Assembly: GCA_037044905.1 (NCBI GenBank)
Contig: JBAOKB010000037.1
Coordinates: 124,001 to 188,000, forward strand
Length of the DNA stretch: 64,000 nt
Source of the DNA: Hortaea werneckii
Lineage: Eukaryota; Ascomycota; Dothideomycetes; Mycosphaerellales; Teratosphaeriaceae
Direction: 5' to 3'
Shown one piece after another: positions 24,153 to 36,248 of this stretch; the first letter of the stretch is position 1; every line of letters starts with the position of its first letter. Below the pieces are notes generated by a model. The model saw nothing but the letters and a program-made list of their open reading frames with translations, was not told where the DNA came from and did not search any database. Both the position numbers and the translations under genes were made by a program.

Positions 24153-24811
24153 ATGTTCGGCGCATTCAAACCCTCAGCGCCATTATCAGGCGGCTACTAT
24201 GGTGAGCACAACTCCAGATCCCACTCGAATAAACAACCTATCTAACCCTTCCCCAGGAAAATCCCATGGCGCATGTCCGCCCCCAAAAGCTGCGGCATCG
24301 CCGCCGCCTACGACGAGTGGACAACGTAGTCTCAGTGCTCGATAACGCCCTACAACGCCAGATTCCATCCGCTCCCACATCAGCCGCGAAAGCGAAACCG
24401 TCCCTCGCACCGACCCAGAGCCGGAGCCACAACAAAGCGACGCCGGAAGAACTGAGCGCAACGGCCGAAGGGCAGCGATTGTTGGCGCGGGAACAGCACA
24501 GTGGGCAAGAAGAACGACGACATGGCCGGGGACCGCGACAGGGCGAAGTGCTCGCCACGGACGCCGAAGCGGAGGGTGAAGCGGCCGTGACGGGCGGACA
24601 GGGCCGGGTGATGCTGGGCGATCAGGCGCGCACGATGGGGACCATGAAAGCGATTGAGCGGTGGAAAGTGGAGATGCCGCGGGAGGAGGAGATGCTGAGC
24701 CGAGACAAATATAGCATGTTCGATCGGAAAGCGAAGGGGTATAGGAAGGGGGTGCATAAGCTGCCCAAGTGGACGCGGTTGAGTCAGAGGCTGAACCCGC
24801 CGGGTTTCTAG
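24153..24811 (+). CDS. MRPL31: Mitochondrial large-subunit ribosomal protein mL60 (MRPL31)
   Basis: This is a fungal mitoribosome large-subunit protein. The C-terminal block DKYSMFDRKAKGYRKG plus KLPKWTRLSQRLNPPGF is diagnostic of this family, and the start MFGAFKPSAPLSGG also matches. An intron at 24202-24256 (gtgagc...cccag, 55 nt) separates a 49-nt first exon from the rest. The expected junction ...LLWKIPWRMSAPQKLRHRRR appears only if one base is restored before the donor and one C in the C5 run at about 24277. Without these the frames do not join. The spliced length is 604 nt; adding two bases gives 201 codons plus stop. A basic, Arg-rich N-terminus suits mitochondrial import and rRNA contact. 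Confidence 0.85.
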
Positions 24812-25572
24812 GATGCTTTTTCTTATTTCTGTATTTTTGTGTGGAGGGATAGGCACATGTAAGATCATTACAAAGAAGGAGGAACACAAGCGCGCATTGC
24901 GGATGGGGCGTCGCGATGACTTTTCAGGGATGTGGATAAACAGCCCAGGAAGAGAGGGCTCTGTATTACTTGCCAGCCAGGTATGAGATTGAAAGGAATT
25001 TTCTTTGAGAAAGAGGCCTATCCGATGTTGGGCATACTCTAGGTCCGTACAGATGCGATCAGGACGCTCACAACTGTACCTGACATTCGCGTATATAACA
25101 TTGCAAAATACTACGCACACAGCTTTCCGATCATTCTGGTGTTCTTTTTGTCAGTTCATATCTTCAAGAACCCTTCCGCGTCAGATGGCAGGCAACTTCT
25201 GCCTCATGAGCAGGATTGCTGAGATTTATGAAGTCCTGGTATAGCATTTTAGGAACTAGAGCAGCGGAAAGATTTGAGATTCCCTGCAAACATCAGTCAC
25301 ACTTAATTCAAAACACTCTGAAAGAAAAAGCGCCGTCAGCTGTCAGTTTGGATTGTATTTCTGCTTTGGATTGGCAAAACTTTTCTACGTCTATGGCGAG
25401 CCCCCTCATCTACCCGCATTTTAATGAAAGACTTGATAACTTGCAGAAAACCTAGAAACCCGGGTCCGCAAAACAGCCTTTGGACCATCATATTCCAATG
25501 TCTCCCCAGCTGCGCCCACACAACAGAGCCAGATCTCTGAACCCGGTTATCCGCCCTATCTTCGCCACGGGC
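24812..25572. other. Convergent intergenic, mL60 / DDX60-like helicase
   Basis: These are two opposing 3' regions, partly AT-rich. No gene or RNA was recognised. Confidence 0.5.
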
Positions 25573-28500
25573 TTAAGCCCACATAGCACGGAACTTCTCG
25601 TAGAACTCAGCGTGCAGCTTCTGGAAAGCAATGAGGACATCCTTCAGAGACTCGTTGTTCCTCACGCCGCTCTTGAGGGCCTGCGCGGCTTCGTTCTCCA
25701 ACCTGACGGCATTAGCAGCACGCCGTTCAGCACGCTCATGCACCTTCTCTTCCTCGTCCGCCACGTCCTCCCAGCTCTCGGTGTTCTTGGCCTTCTTCGT
25801 GGACGTCGGGGCCTGCTTGGGCCGCTCAGGCATCGAGATAGCGGAGTCCGCTGCGCTCGGGGCGGAGAGCTCGCTCTGTTCGTCTGAGGCGGCTACCTCG
25901 TTGTCTTCGGCCTCGTCGTGGACATCAAGGTCGCCCATGACGTCGAGCATGTCGAGGTCCGTGCCTTCCTTCAGCTTCATGAAGTTCATCAGGCTGGTGA
26001 TGATAGTAGCGACGACCAGCGAGAAGTCGTTCAGCATGAACCAAATGTCGGCGCGTCGGATGTTGTTGGCCTTCTCCAGCGTGAAGATATCACCGTGCTT
26101 GAAGAAGTCTAGCAGCCAGGCGTTGAGTGGCATCTCGGACTCATCTGGATACACTTCAACGTGCGGAATCACAGCCTCTTCCAGGAAAACACCATCCCTG
26201 GTTGTCCGGCAGAGATCGTGGATTGTCTCGAAGTTATCACCCGGCCCAGAAAGAGCCACGAAAGGCGAACGAATCTTGGTCTTCGGCAGGTGCTGCAGCT
26301 GGGCTTGTCCTCCATCTGTGCCAACTTCCATACCAGAGAGCGGAAGCCTGCCATCGTCTTGCTTGACATGTTGGTCCACGAAAGTCTCAACGTAGGTCCG
26401 GTACACTTGCAAAGTCTGCTTGTTGTGAGTCCGGAGAATCTCAGAAGCCTTCTTTGGCATAGGCGGTAGGAAGACGACCGATGAAGAAGGCTTGACGACC
26501 TTCTCTCGATACTCTGGGTCAGCCTGGCGGCAGTAGATCCGGTTGAACAGGTGTGCCATCACTAGCATAAGAGTCTCGACCGTTTCCTTTTCGTTCTTGT
26601 GGATGCCAGAGCAGAGCTCGTGGAAGAACCCCTCCTTCAGCAACGCGTGGAATGCAAACGAAGAGTTCTCTGTGAAGTAGAGATGGCTGACAAGGCCAGC
26701 AAAGTTGAGCGGAGCACCATCCGTACTGAGGAGGTGCTGCCTGCGCAGGTATTCGATCGAGAAACGCAGATGGTGCATCGTCTGGTCTTTGAAAGAGGCA
26801 CCACCCATGTACAGACGTGGCTGTGATAGTAGGGCATTGATGGCGCCCGCCGCGTACTTGGAGTTCTTAGACTCATGTAACAGTGTGAAGAGACGCAGAA
26901 CCAGAGTGGTCGTGATAGGGAAGTGACCATTCAGATCCGGCAGGCGTGAGCTGATAAGGCGGCAGACCTTTTGACGGGACACTCCCTGGAAGACGACATT
27001 TCCGAGCAGATCGAAGCCACGACGACCAGCGCGACCAGCACATTGACGGTAGTTAAGCGCCGTCAAGAATACAGAGTCGCCACTGAAGACGACCGTGCGT
27101 GTTGGCATGTTGATACCAAGAGCCAGTGTACCAGTTGCAATGACCACACGTAAGAAACCTTTGCGGAAGAGGATTTCAACCACTTGTCTGTACTTCCTGT
27201 TCATACCAGCGTGGTGGACACCGATACCGCGCTGCATGGCATCGATAAGCCATTGCTGGACGTTGCGGCGTCCCAGCTGGCGGACATAGATCTCCAGCTC
27301 AGAAAGCTGAACCTTGGTGTGGTCTGCAAAGTGGTAGCCGTCCATCGGCGCATCCGGGTTAAATGAGTCCCATGGACTGGCATTAGAGTCGGCCGAGTCA
27401 CGTTGCTGGTCAAGCTTGGACATTTTGTCATCTTCGTCACCACCTTTTCCTTTCTTTGCTGGAACCTTCGACTTCTTGGAGTTTGCCTTCTCCTGCGCCT
27501 TCTTCCACTCCTCCCAGCGCTCAAGAGTCTTAGCCCATTTGGGTCCGCTTTTGCGCTGAGCAAGCTCCGTCTGCTGGAGCTGCTCCACCAAGCTGTTACA
27601 CATCTTTCTCGCACATGTGACGGTCATAGTTGAACAGGATGGCGGGAAGTGCATCTTGAGCATGCAGCCGGCATAGCATGGGAAGGGTCGTCTGAAGGAG
27701 ATCATTCTCGGCAACGGGTACTTCTTTGACAGCCTGGGCATCGCTGGAAGGCTGCGTAGCGAGCAATGGCTCCCGCTCTTCGTTTCTGAAGTTGCCCTCG
27801 AGCTCTTTCACGACTTGCTCGTAAGGAGAACCTTCTGAGGAAATCCACTTGCGCAGCAGGTCTTTGAGATCTTTCTCCCAGTTCAAAATGTCGACCTTTC
27901 GTGAAACAGCAGGCAGGGCTTTCGCAGGGTCGAGTTCCGCAGGCACAGGATAGTCTTTGTTCTGGAACTTGACCATTGCTTTCCACAATTCATAGCAATC
28001 GCGAGGTTCTAGGCCAAGATCTTGCGGAATGCCACGAGACTTGTCAACCAACGCGCCGACGGGGTGGACGTGGTTGAAGCCGGTCAAACCCTCAAGACCC
28101 AAAGTACCGAAAGCGCTTCTCTCCGGAAGACCGTGGAAGGCAAACTTCTTCGGCGGGACATAATAGTATTTTCGCAGGTCTGAGTAACGATGAGGGTGCT
28201 GCACTGTCACCAAATCGATCCCAGTGGCCTTTTGAGTGTCCGTCAGCCAACCGCTGAACTCGTCTGGGTTACCCACAGTAGCGGAAAGCGCAATGATCGG
28301 GCACGGAGCCATGAGCAGAAGCTGTTCCCAGACAACACCATCCTCTGCTTGTCCAATCGAATGCACCTCATCAAAGATGATGCGACGAACTCTGCTCGAC
28401 CATGAGTTGGCGTTGGATGGCGCCAACAGCATAATTTGGAGAACGTGAGGGACCGTGACGAGGACCTGACAACCTGACGGATTGTTGATACGGTAGTCAC

Positions 28501-31189
28501 GGGTATGGATAGCCCAGACTGATTTCCCGCCGTACTTGAAGTTCTTCGAGTAGCGCGCCTGGATTTCTGCAGCGATCTGGTTCACCAGGGCCTTTGTGGG
28601 TGCCACGTAGACCAAGACACCATCGTCGTCTGCCTCAAGGACCTTACGCATCGCGTAGAAAGAGATAAAAGTCTTACCAGCGCTGGTTGGTGCTACGGCG
28701 AAGACACTCTTGTTTGCATCAATGCCGTCAAGAACTTTGCGCTGCCAGCCATCTGGATTGAACTCGACACGAGGGTCTGGCTTGCTGTCGAAGGTTCGTT
28801 CGAGGTAGGGCCCACAATGAACAAGCTGGAATTCCCTTGGTGGCATATCCACAGACAAGCCATCCACCTTCGAGGCCGGTAGCGCAAAAGTGAAAGCCAG
28901 CTTTCTCTCCGGCAAGGCATCGGCGTTTGAGACCCGCGGCACTGGAGGTAGTCCCAATGTCTTGACGGTGAGGTCTATGTTGCCAACGATGTTTCGCGTG
29001 AGGCCCTTTGAATTCGTAATGTTGCTGGCGAGGAACCAGATCAGGGCACAGACCTCCTTTCGTTGCACCTGTTCCTTCTGGCGGCAAGCACTAATCCAGT
29101 ACTCCAGTACGCAGCTCAGGATGAACAGCTCGACCTCAGCACTGATGATCTCCCTCCAATCGCTCTTGAGAGTAGTGAGATACAGCCTCGCCCGGTTGAA
29201 CCTAGATCGCGGGTCACTATCGGCCTGCAGGTTCTTGCAAACAGTCTGCCATGCGCTGACGACCTTGCCGCCTGCAGTTTTATCCTTCTTCGCACGAGCT
29301 TCGGCAATTTGTGCCATCATGGCTTGCTTTCCGGCATTCTTCTGAGCCGTCTTGCCACCAGCAGCCTTTTTACCTTGTTTTCCCTTGGCACTGCTATCCG
29401 ACATATCGCTCTCTGCGGGAGACTCCGCTCCACCCTTCCTGCTGGTCACAGCTGGCGAAGAGTCACGAGTTCCCGTCTTGCTCTGGCCAACAATGATTGT
29501 TTCTGGCTCAAGGCTCTTACCGACGGCATTCGTCAAACTTGCAGCGTATGTTCTCATCTCAGCCATAAACAGCTGATTGCGACGTTCAGCAAAGAACTTT
29601 TGCCTTTCCTCTTGCTTTGTAGGCGGGCCTTTATGCACGATGGGTTTCTTGGCATTGTGCCAGTGTGTCAGCTCTTGGAAGATTCGGTGAGTCGTAAAGC
29701 TCTCATCATCGCCCACCGACTCATCGACTTGCAGACGCACGGGCTCCAAGTGCTTGTCGAACACCGGGTTGGAGAAAGGGAGTACAGCGATTTCTTCGTG
29801 GCTTTCTTCCTCTCCCTCCGGCCTGACCTCGCCTGCCGTTGCGGTGTCTCCATTTGGTTGAGGCAATTTCGCACCTGAAATCTTTTCGACTGCTGCAACA
29901 AGATTGTCGAATGTCTTTTGCACATCACCTTGAGCCACAGTGCCATTGGAAGTCTGCAAGAACAAACGACCATCAACGCAATCCGCGACATCGCAAATGT
30001 CCTTCCCCTTCCATGCGGGGCTGCTCAAGCATGCTTCTGAAATTGACGACACAGCACGTAGGAACGCTTGGACGCCGTCGGCTCCATCTGTCGAAGGCAG
30101 TCGACGCATTGCCAAACTTGTATGTGCGAGCAAAGCTTCATGCAGTAGATAGGCTGCACAAAGCGAGGGCAGAGCCTGTGAAGGAACGCTTCCGGGCTTT
30201 TGACGTAACATGGCGCTGACAGCCATAACGGCAAGTTGCTGACGCTCTGTCAGTGCTGACACCTTCTCAGACTGACCAAGTTCTGCCGGAACATCTATAC
30301 TCGATTGCGGTGTCGCCTCGATATTGACAGCAGAGACGGCGCTTGATCTATTTCTAGCTTCGAGCACCATGGTCATGACCTTCGTATCGCGCCATTCGAG
30401 GCCGTTGACCAGTGCAACGTTGTAACCAGTTCCAATGAACTGTAACACCATTTGGCGGAATCCTACACGCTGGGCGATAGGCGAGTTCTCGGTAACCTCG
30501 TCTTCCGCAGACATGTGCTTGCCAGTTCGCTTTTCTGGCTGAGCGCCGTCGTGCATCATCACGAAATAGGGGCCGCTCGTGGCAAGGTAGCTTCGGAAGT
30601 CTGGGGATTCGTATGTCGGGAACACATTAATCTTGACGTTGGGGTTGCTAGCCGGCAGAGTGGCCTGCATGTGGCGAATGATGGCTGATCGGGCAAGATA
30701 GTATTTACACGCATCTTCATTGCTGGCTGTTGGCGGTACGCAAAGTCCGCGGTTGCTGTCAAAGAAGACAATGTGGAAGTTGCACTTTCTCCGCACCAGG
30801 TTCGATAGCAGATGCTCTACATTGTAAACGGCATGGAGTAGTTGGAGGCCAGGGTGAAAGTCAAGCTGGTCGTCACTAAAGCATCTGAGGAGCATGGAAT
30901 CGCCCTCGATCAAAAAGAGCTCGTCACCGGCATAGTCACCTACTAAGTCGACACGACGGGATAGAAGTCGGCGGTATGAATTAAGAATGCGTGAGTCGTG
31001 GTCTTGGTCGTGGATCTCATCATCTTCGTCAGAAGAGGCGTCGGAGTTTGCTTCATGTTCTTCGTCATTCGTGGTTCCATTCTGTGCGGTGTCTTCCTCG
31101 CCAGAACTGCTGTCATCGTCGTCCCAATTGTCCAGCGGTTCTTCATTGGGAGGAGCAGCTCCACTGGAGCTTTCGTTCTTGGCGCTCAT
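25573..31189 (-). CDS. DDX60-like Ski2-type DExH helicase
   Basis: This large helicase of about 1,870 aa starts at the ATG at 31189 (MSAKNESSSGAAPP). The N-terminus is acidic (repeated Asp/Glu, about 31150-31000). A long conserved region with no named fold follows. The helicase core then has motif I APTSAGKT, Ia PTKALVNQ, II DEVH (with FDEVHSIG), III SATVGNP, GVHHAGM, VVIATGTLALGINMP and VI QCAGRAGRRGFD. The DEVH box, large N-terminal extension and long C-terminus match the DDX60 family and not Ski2, Mtr4 or Brr2. In vertebrates DDX60 is linked to antiviral RNA sensing; the fungal role is unknown. The two long frames overlap at 27741-27596. Reading moves between them within gagaaagatgtg (about 27604) and needs one extra base, with no intron signals. 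Confidence 0.85.
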
Positions 31190-31665
31190 CTTGACCGTCT
31201 CAATTGGACTCAGTCGAACGGCTGCAGTCCTCTTGAATTGGTGCAATGGTAGAGCGACCTTTCTGGACCTTAATAATTTGCAGCGTAGGAGAATACGCCG
31301 GTAAATTGATTCCGAGACTCACAGTCAAGTGGTCACTGAGGTGTCAAAAGTAAACAGGCGACGTTCAGTTGAAGCATCGACGTCAAGACACAGAATTTCC
31401 GGTGAGATAGCTCGCCACGCGCTAGTGCTTCGACACGCTGTTGCCTAAACCTCGGGCCGTCGCAGCTGCCGCATTTGGAAATGCTTGAGAGACATAACTT
31501 GTGGGTGCCTGAAAGTTGGCAGAAACACTGTGAATACATTTTTGACGCAAGTGAATTGGAATGTAAAAGCTGAGAAAGGCCGCTGCACAGGCCTATGATA
31601 CAGGTTGTCCAACATGAACACCATATAGCAACAAACGTCATCCTGGGTTGAAAGATAGCTGGCCC
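31190..31665. other. Upstream region of the DDX60-like gene
   Basis: This lies between the helicase start and the stop of the next minus-strand gene. It contains a tRNA-like A-box string near 31240 that does not fold into a tRNA. No gene seen. Confidence 0.45.
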
Positions 31666-33354
31666 TCATTTCCCGCCAGTTTTCGCCCTGGCGCTCCTCG
31701 TTCTTCGCGTGGCAGGCTCTTTAGCTTTCCGGTTGCCTTTGTTGTTATTTTGCGATAATTCATCGTCATCGGCAGCTTTTCGTTTCCTTCCCTTCCCAGT
31801 TGAAGTCGTGGGAGCCGGATCTTTGGCAGCATTATCTCGCGCATCGTCTTGCAGCTCATGTTGTAATTGTTGTTCGGGGTTGGCCTTTTCATTACTGCGA
31901 GTGCTTTTCTTCCTTGGAGCTGTCGAGTTGGCGGCTTTACTGCGAGTCGATCGTGCCGGTGTTAGAGCTTCACTCTTGGGAGCCTCTTTTCCATCCTCTC
32001 GCCGCTTCTCTTCGGTGGACTCAATGTTGATTTTGGTCTCTTCAACAGACGAGTCGTCAAAAGCCACTTGCTTTGCGGGCCTCTTCTTCCTCCCTCCGAC
32101 TGTACCTTTGCTACTTTGGGCGTCTCTTGCACGTGAATTTGTTGGGGTCACAGCATCACGGCTAGCTTGAGATGACTCCAACGCGATAGCGCTATCGAGC
32201 GGTGATATTCGAGATGCTGCTGCGCTGCCAGGGACGCTAGACTGACCATCACCATGTGATGTACTTGCTTCCGCGTTTGACGAAGTCTCATCTTCTTCGG
32301 CCGCATCAAGTGAGACTCCTTGCCCGGAAAGCCAGTCCGAAAATGCGCTGTTGCCGCCCCCTTCAGTAGCTTGGCCCAGCAGATTGTTCGCGAGGTCGCC
32401 AGCTACGTCATCCTCATCGCTACCACCGGCCAACATTTTCGAAATTGTGTCCATGAATGCGCCCTCGTCCATTCCGTCGAGCCCGGCATCACCCATTCGC
32501 TGCCGAAGAATTTGCTTGAGCATATCCGGGTCTAAAGACGAAAGTCCTTCAACGGCGTCTCCTGCCGTAGAAGCGTCTTCCTCTTCCTCGTCTTCCCAGC
32601 TCTCCTCATCTTCCTGCGAACCTCGGCTTGCCGCCGATACGATTTCCTGGTCCGGAGTTTGTCCTCTAACCGAATCTTCAGCCTGCGCTGCCTTCTTCAT
32701 ATCTGCAGGCATTTGAGCAACAAGGACCTCGCCGTCCACATTCGCATACCTTTTTCTCCAATCGCCTAGAAACGCAACGGGCTTGCTGCGTTTCAAGACA
32801 GGTCCTCTCTGCAGTGCCAAGCGCACCTGCTCTTCCCGACTAACAAACATGACATTGTCCATTTGACCTCTTCCGGGCACTGCACCCTCGGCTACATCTT
32901 TCCCTGAAACCTTCCTTCTCTTACTAGCCGCGCTGGCTCTTCCCGGGGTGCCACGCTTCCTCTTCTGTCCAGAACTCTGCGGATCTTCGCCCGGCGACAC
33001 ATTCCCTTCGTAGTCCCAGTAGGCATCATCGGCGAGGTAGTCCACATCGTCCCAGTAGTTGTAGATATCATAATCAAAACTCTCCAATGCTATTTCGGCG
33101 TTGGTGCCACTATAGCCGGGCTCAGGAACTTGAGACTCTGCAAGCTCGTCCTGTTTCAAGCGTTTCGTCAGCCTTCATTAGTGCTGTAAAAAGCGTGAAC
33201 TGGAAACAGGCAGCTGGCTCCCGTCGCTCTGGAGCGGGGCTGCAAGTAGCCGACGGAATGAGCTTACCGCCAGACCGTATTCATCTTCCACGAAAATCCA
33301 GTCGCCATCGTATTCAAGAAATTGATCTTCATCGTAGTCGTAGTCCTCCTCCAT
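31666..33354 (-). CDS. Acidic/basic nuclear-type protein of unknown function
   Basis: Two exons, 33354-33268 and 33150-31666, are separated by an intron with donor gtaagc, branch ggctgac and acceptor gaaacag (117 nt). They encode 523 aa with an intact frame. I do not recognise the family. The N-terminus is extremely acidic and aromatic: MEEDYDYDEDQFLEYDGDW in exon 1, then NYWDDVDYLADDAYWDYEG. Basic patches that look like nuclear localisation signals follow (KRKRGTPGR, SKRRK). A conserved-looking stretch comes next (FLGDWRKRYANVDGEVLV), then a Ser/Glu-rich middle. The C-terminus is Lys/Arg-rich with repeated TR(S/T)(R/S)A-type units ending RTRSARAKTGGK. This charge pattern suggests a chromatin-associated or histone-binding protein; that is inference only. 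Confidence 0.75.
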
Positions 33355-34118
33355 GTTGACTCGTCCAAAGAAGGTAGTTTTGAATCCGCCAGCTTCGGTA
33401 CCGCTCTAGCGCTAGCAACTACGCTAGAAATAGCTGGCGAGCCTTGTGATCCTGCTTGCTATTCCTCATAGGCGCTAGAAAGGCGTCGTTGATATAATCG
33501 AATGCTGCGTAGATGCCGATGCGATTGCTAGCAAGCTTCTGCGAAAGTCCAGCAGCGGGAGCTTAGTCGCGTCCAAGTGAATTCTTCATACGCCCTGGCG
33601 CTCGGCGCATGTGAACTTTTGTCCAATGATCACTGCAGGGCGGCCTGTTCGATGGGAATAAGATACTGGATGAACTTCTGCATCGGAAAGCAGTTTCTTG
33701 CACCTACGTACCAGTAGCACGCACCAATAATGCGATGCGCAACGACGTATTGTGGGGCCGTGCGCCTACTTGACACTGGGCACGCCGCGGCGATTTTGAA
33801 ATGCTTTCTGTTCAAGGCACAAGGCACAGTCGTGCGCATTCATGGCGAACCATAAGCAGACCGCAAACATTTCACCCTTCCAACGCGGACTTGCGGTTGC
33901 TTCCGCATGGGGAAGGAGCAGCACGTCGACGCGCCTCCGCGCCAGACGTTACACGGGGCACGTCATCCCCACCTCCTGATTGAGGATAGCGCATGAACCT
34001 ATCGCTTACCCTCGGCATCTGGCATCTGTGTTGCCTAAGCCGCATCCATTGGCGGTCGTGTTATATGTCTCGTAGAGAATGTAAGGTAGGCAGAAACACC
34101 CGGCTGACGCCCATCAAC
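33355..34118. promoter_or_regulatory. Divergent promoter, acidic protein (-) / MccA (+)
   Basis: This 764-nt spacer contains several GCTAG motifs within about 130 nt, including the perfect 10-bp palindrome ctagcgctag at 33406-33415, and further copies near 33423, 33474 and 33525. These may bind a regulator of one of the two genes. That is inference from repetition only. Confidence 0.3.
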
Positions 34119-36248
34119 ATGCGCTCAATCACTAGACCCGTTGCTCTTCGAGCTCCAAGGACTCTTCCCAATAGACCTCGTAGATGGAACGCAACAGCTG
34201 CTACAGACAAGGATGGTATTGACCCATTGCGCTCCATCTTGATTGCCAACAGAGGCGAAATAGCTCTGCGTGTAGGCAGAACGGCTTCGCAATACGGTAT
34301 CCGGACTACGACACTTTACACGGACCCGGACAGTCGATCACAGCATGCATTGAGCTCACCTTTCGCGATCAACCTCGGCAGTACAGACCAGTACTTGAAT
34401 GGACCGCGAATCATTGACCTAGCCAAGCAGCACGGCTGTCAGGCTATCCACCCTGGATACGGGTTCCTGTCAGAGAACGCAGCATTCGCCAAGTCTTGCA
34501 CGGAAGCGGGACTCACTTTCATCGGGCCGCCATGGAAAGCAATCGAGGCCATGGGCGACAAGTCACGCTCCAAAGAGATCATGATTGAGGCGGGCGTGCC
34601 TTGCATCCCAGGCTACCACGGCGCCAACCAAGAGGCAGAGCACCTGGCCAAGGAGGCTGAGCGGATAGGGTACCCGGTACTCTTGAAAGCGGTGAAAGGC
34701 GGTGGTGGCAAGGGCATGAGAATTGCTCAGAGCGCATCCGAGTTCCACCAGCAGCTGGAGAGTGCCAAGTCCGAAGCGCGAAGCTCATTCGGTGACGATG
34801 TCATGCTGGTGGAGAAGTACATCACTACGCCTCGCCATATCGAGGTACAGGTATTCGCCGACAAGCATGGTAATTGTGTTGCATTGGGTGAGCGTGACTG
34901 CAGTGTCCAACGCCGACACCAGAAGATTCTGGAGGAGTCGCCAGCGCCAAACCTAGCTGAAGATGTTAGGCAAGATCTCTGGGAGAAGGCTAGACAGGCG
35001 GCTCTGGCTGTCGGCTATGAGGGAGCCGGGACAGTGGAATTCATTTTCGACAACGAAACGGGCGAATTCTTTTTCATGGAGATGAACACGCGTCTCCAAG
35101 TCGAACATCCAGTGACTGAGATGGTCACAGGATTGGATCTCGTACACTGGCAGATCCTGATAGCCGAAGGCAAGAAGCTGCCGCTTTCCCAGGATCAAGT
35201 TGAAGGGCGGATCAGTGCGAGAGGACATGCCATTGAAGCTAGAATCTACGCAGAAGACCCAAGCATGAACTTCATCCCATCAACAGGAAAGCTTTTACAC
35301 CTCCGGACTCCACAAGAGAAAGATGGGGTGCGGATCGATGCGGGCTTCGTTCAGGGTGATGAAGTCAGCTCGCATTACGATCCGATGATAGCTAAACTCA
35401 TCGTCTCTGGGCCTGACAGAAAATCTACGCTTCAGAAGCTCGAGAGGGCTTTGGAGGAATATGAGGTCGCGGGCCTCATAACCAACATCGAATTCCTAAA
35501 GCGATGCTGCAGGAGCCCAGCGTTCGTCCGAGGCGAAGTCGAAACCGGCTACATTCCCAAACACCACGACGAACTATTTGCAAAGACACCCTTGCCCGAA
35601 GAAGTCTTGATACAAGCCGCAATCGGGCTCTACGAGTCCGACCAACAACACCAAGCCCAGCGCATCCCGCCCCAAATCGGATTCGGCCACACCGCGCAAC
35701 CGCGCGAATTCCACCTGGTAGAAACAAGCAGCGATCCCCAAACGACCACCGACCCCATCCCCGTCCGCGTACTCAAAACCTCCCCCGACACCTTCAGCAT
35801 CAGCGTCGGCCCCTCCTCATCCCCCACCCAAACCATCCGCGCCTCCTACGACGCCGCAACCCACACCCTCAACGCTTTCCACCCGCACACCCGCCTCGCC
35901 ACGACGCTGATCCGCGACCCAGAAACCTCGCACCTCACGCTCTTCGACCGCGGCACGCTGTACCGTCTGCACCTCGCGACGCCGAAATGGCTGTCGGAGA
36001 CCCTCGGCGCCAAGGACGTCGCGAATAGCGTGCTGGCGCCTATGCCGTGTAAAGTGCTCCGGGTCGAGGTGCAGGAGGGCCAGGAGGTGAAGAAGAATCA
36101 GGCGTTGGTGGTCATTGAGAGTATGAAGATGGAGACGGTGATTCGGAGTCCGCAGGATGGGAGGGTGGGGAGGGTGGTGCATCGCGCGGGCGAGATGTGT
36201 AAGGCGGGGACTGCTTTGGTGGAGTTTGTTGAGGAGGAGGGGGAGTGA
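34119..36248 (+). CDS. mccA: 3-methylcrotonyl-CoA carboxylase alpha (biotin) subunit, mitochondrial
   Basis: This 709-aa biotin-dependent carboxylase subunit acts in leucine breakdown. Its biotin carboxylase charges a biotin arm for transfer by the beta subunit. The first 30 residues are Arg-rich without acids (MRSITRPVALRAPRTLPNRP), as expected for mitochondrial import. The biotin carboxylase begins ILIANRGEIALRV and shows the HPGYGFLSENA block, the ATP-grasp glycine loop KAVKGGGGKGM, EMNTRLQVEHPVTE and the ARIYAEDP C-terminal piece. The biotinyl domain at the C-terminus has the acceptor lysine in VIESMKMET. The frame is intact with no intron. The ATG at 34119 fits the targeting peptide better than the upstream in-frame ATG at 34065. 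The 3' 200 nt are markedly G-rich. Confidence 0.93.
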   Translation: MRSITRPVALRAPRTLPNRPRRWNATAATDKDGIDPLRSILIANRGEIALRVGRTASQYGIRTTTLYTDPDSRSQHALSSPFAINLGSTDQYLNGPRIIDLAKQHGCQAIHPGYGFLSENAAFAKSCTEAGLTFIGPPWKAIEAMGDKSRSKEIMIEAGVPCIPGYHGANQEAEHLAKEAERIGYPVLLKAVKGGGGKGMRIAQSASEFHQQLESAKSEARSSFGDDVMLVEKYITTPRHIEVQVFADKHGNCVALGERDCSVQRRHQKILEESPAPNLAEDVRQDLWEKARQAALAVGYEGAGTVEFIFDNETGEFFFMEMNTRLQVEHPVTEMVTGLDLVHWQILIAEGKKLPLSQDQVEGRISARGHAIEARIYAEDPSMNFIPSTGKLLHLRTPQEKDGVRIDAGFVQGDEVSSHYDPMIAKLIVSGPDRKSTLQKLERALEEYEVAGLITNIEFLKRCCRSPAFVRGEVETGYIPKHHDELFAKTPLPEEVLIQAAIGLYESDQQHQAQRIPPQIGFGHTAQPREFHLVETSSDPQTTTDPIPVRVLKTSPDTFSISVGPSSSPTQTIRASYDAATHTLNAFHPHTRLATTLIRDPETSHLTLFDRGTLYRLHLATPKWLSETLGAKDVANSVLAPMPCKVLRVEVQEGQEVKKNQALVVIESMKMETVIRSPQDGRVGRVVHRAGEMCKAGTALVEFVEEEGE

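Noticed and set aside
25631..26395. 254-aa plus-strand ORF
   Set aside because: It is antisense to the DDX60-like helicase coding region and Ser-rich, as expected from complementing an acidic/basic coding strand.
31225..31315. tRNA-like string (tggtgcaatggtagagc with a later attgattcc)
   Set aside because: It resembles A and B boxes, but no acceptor stem or anticodon stem pairs, and it lies in the leader of the DDX60-like gene.
34065..34118. Upstream in-frame ATG of MccA
   Set aside because: The added residues include acidic and Cys residues that would spoil the targeting peptide. The ATG at 34119 gives a typical mitochondrial presequence.
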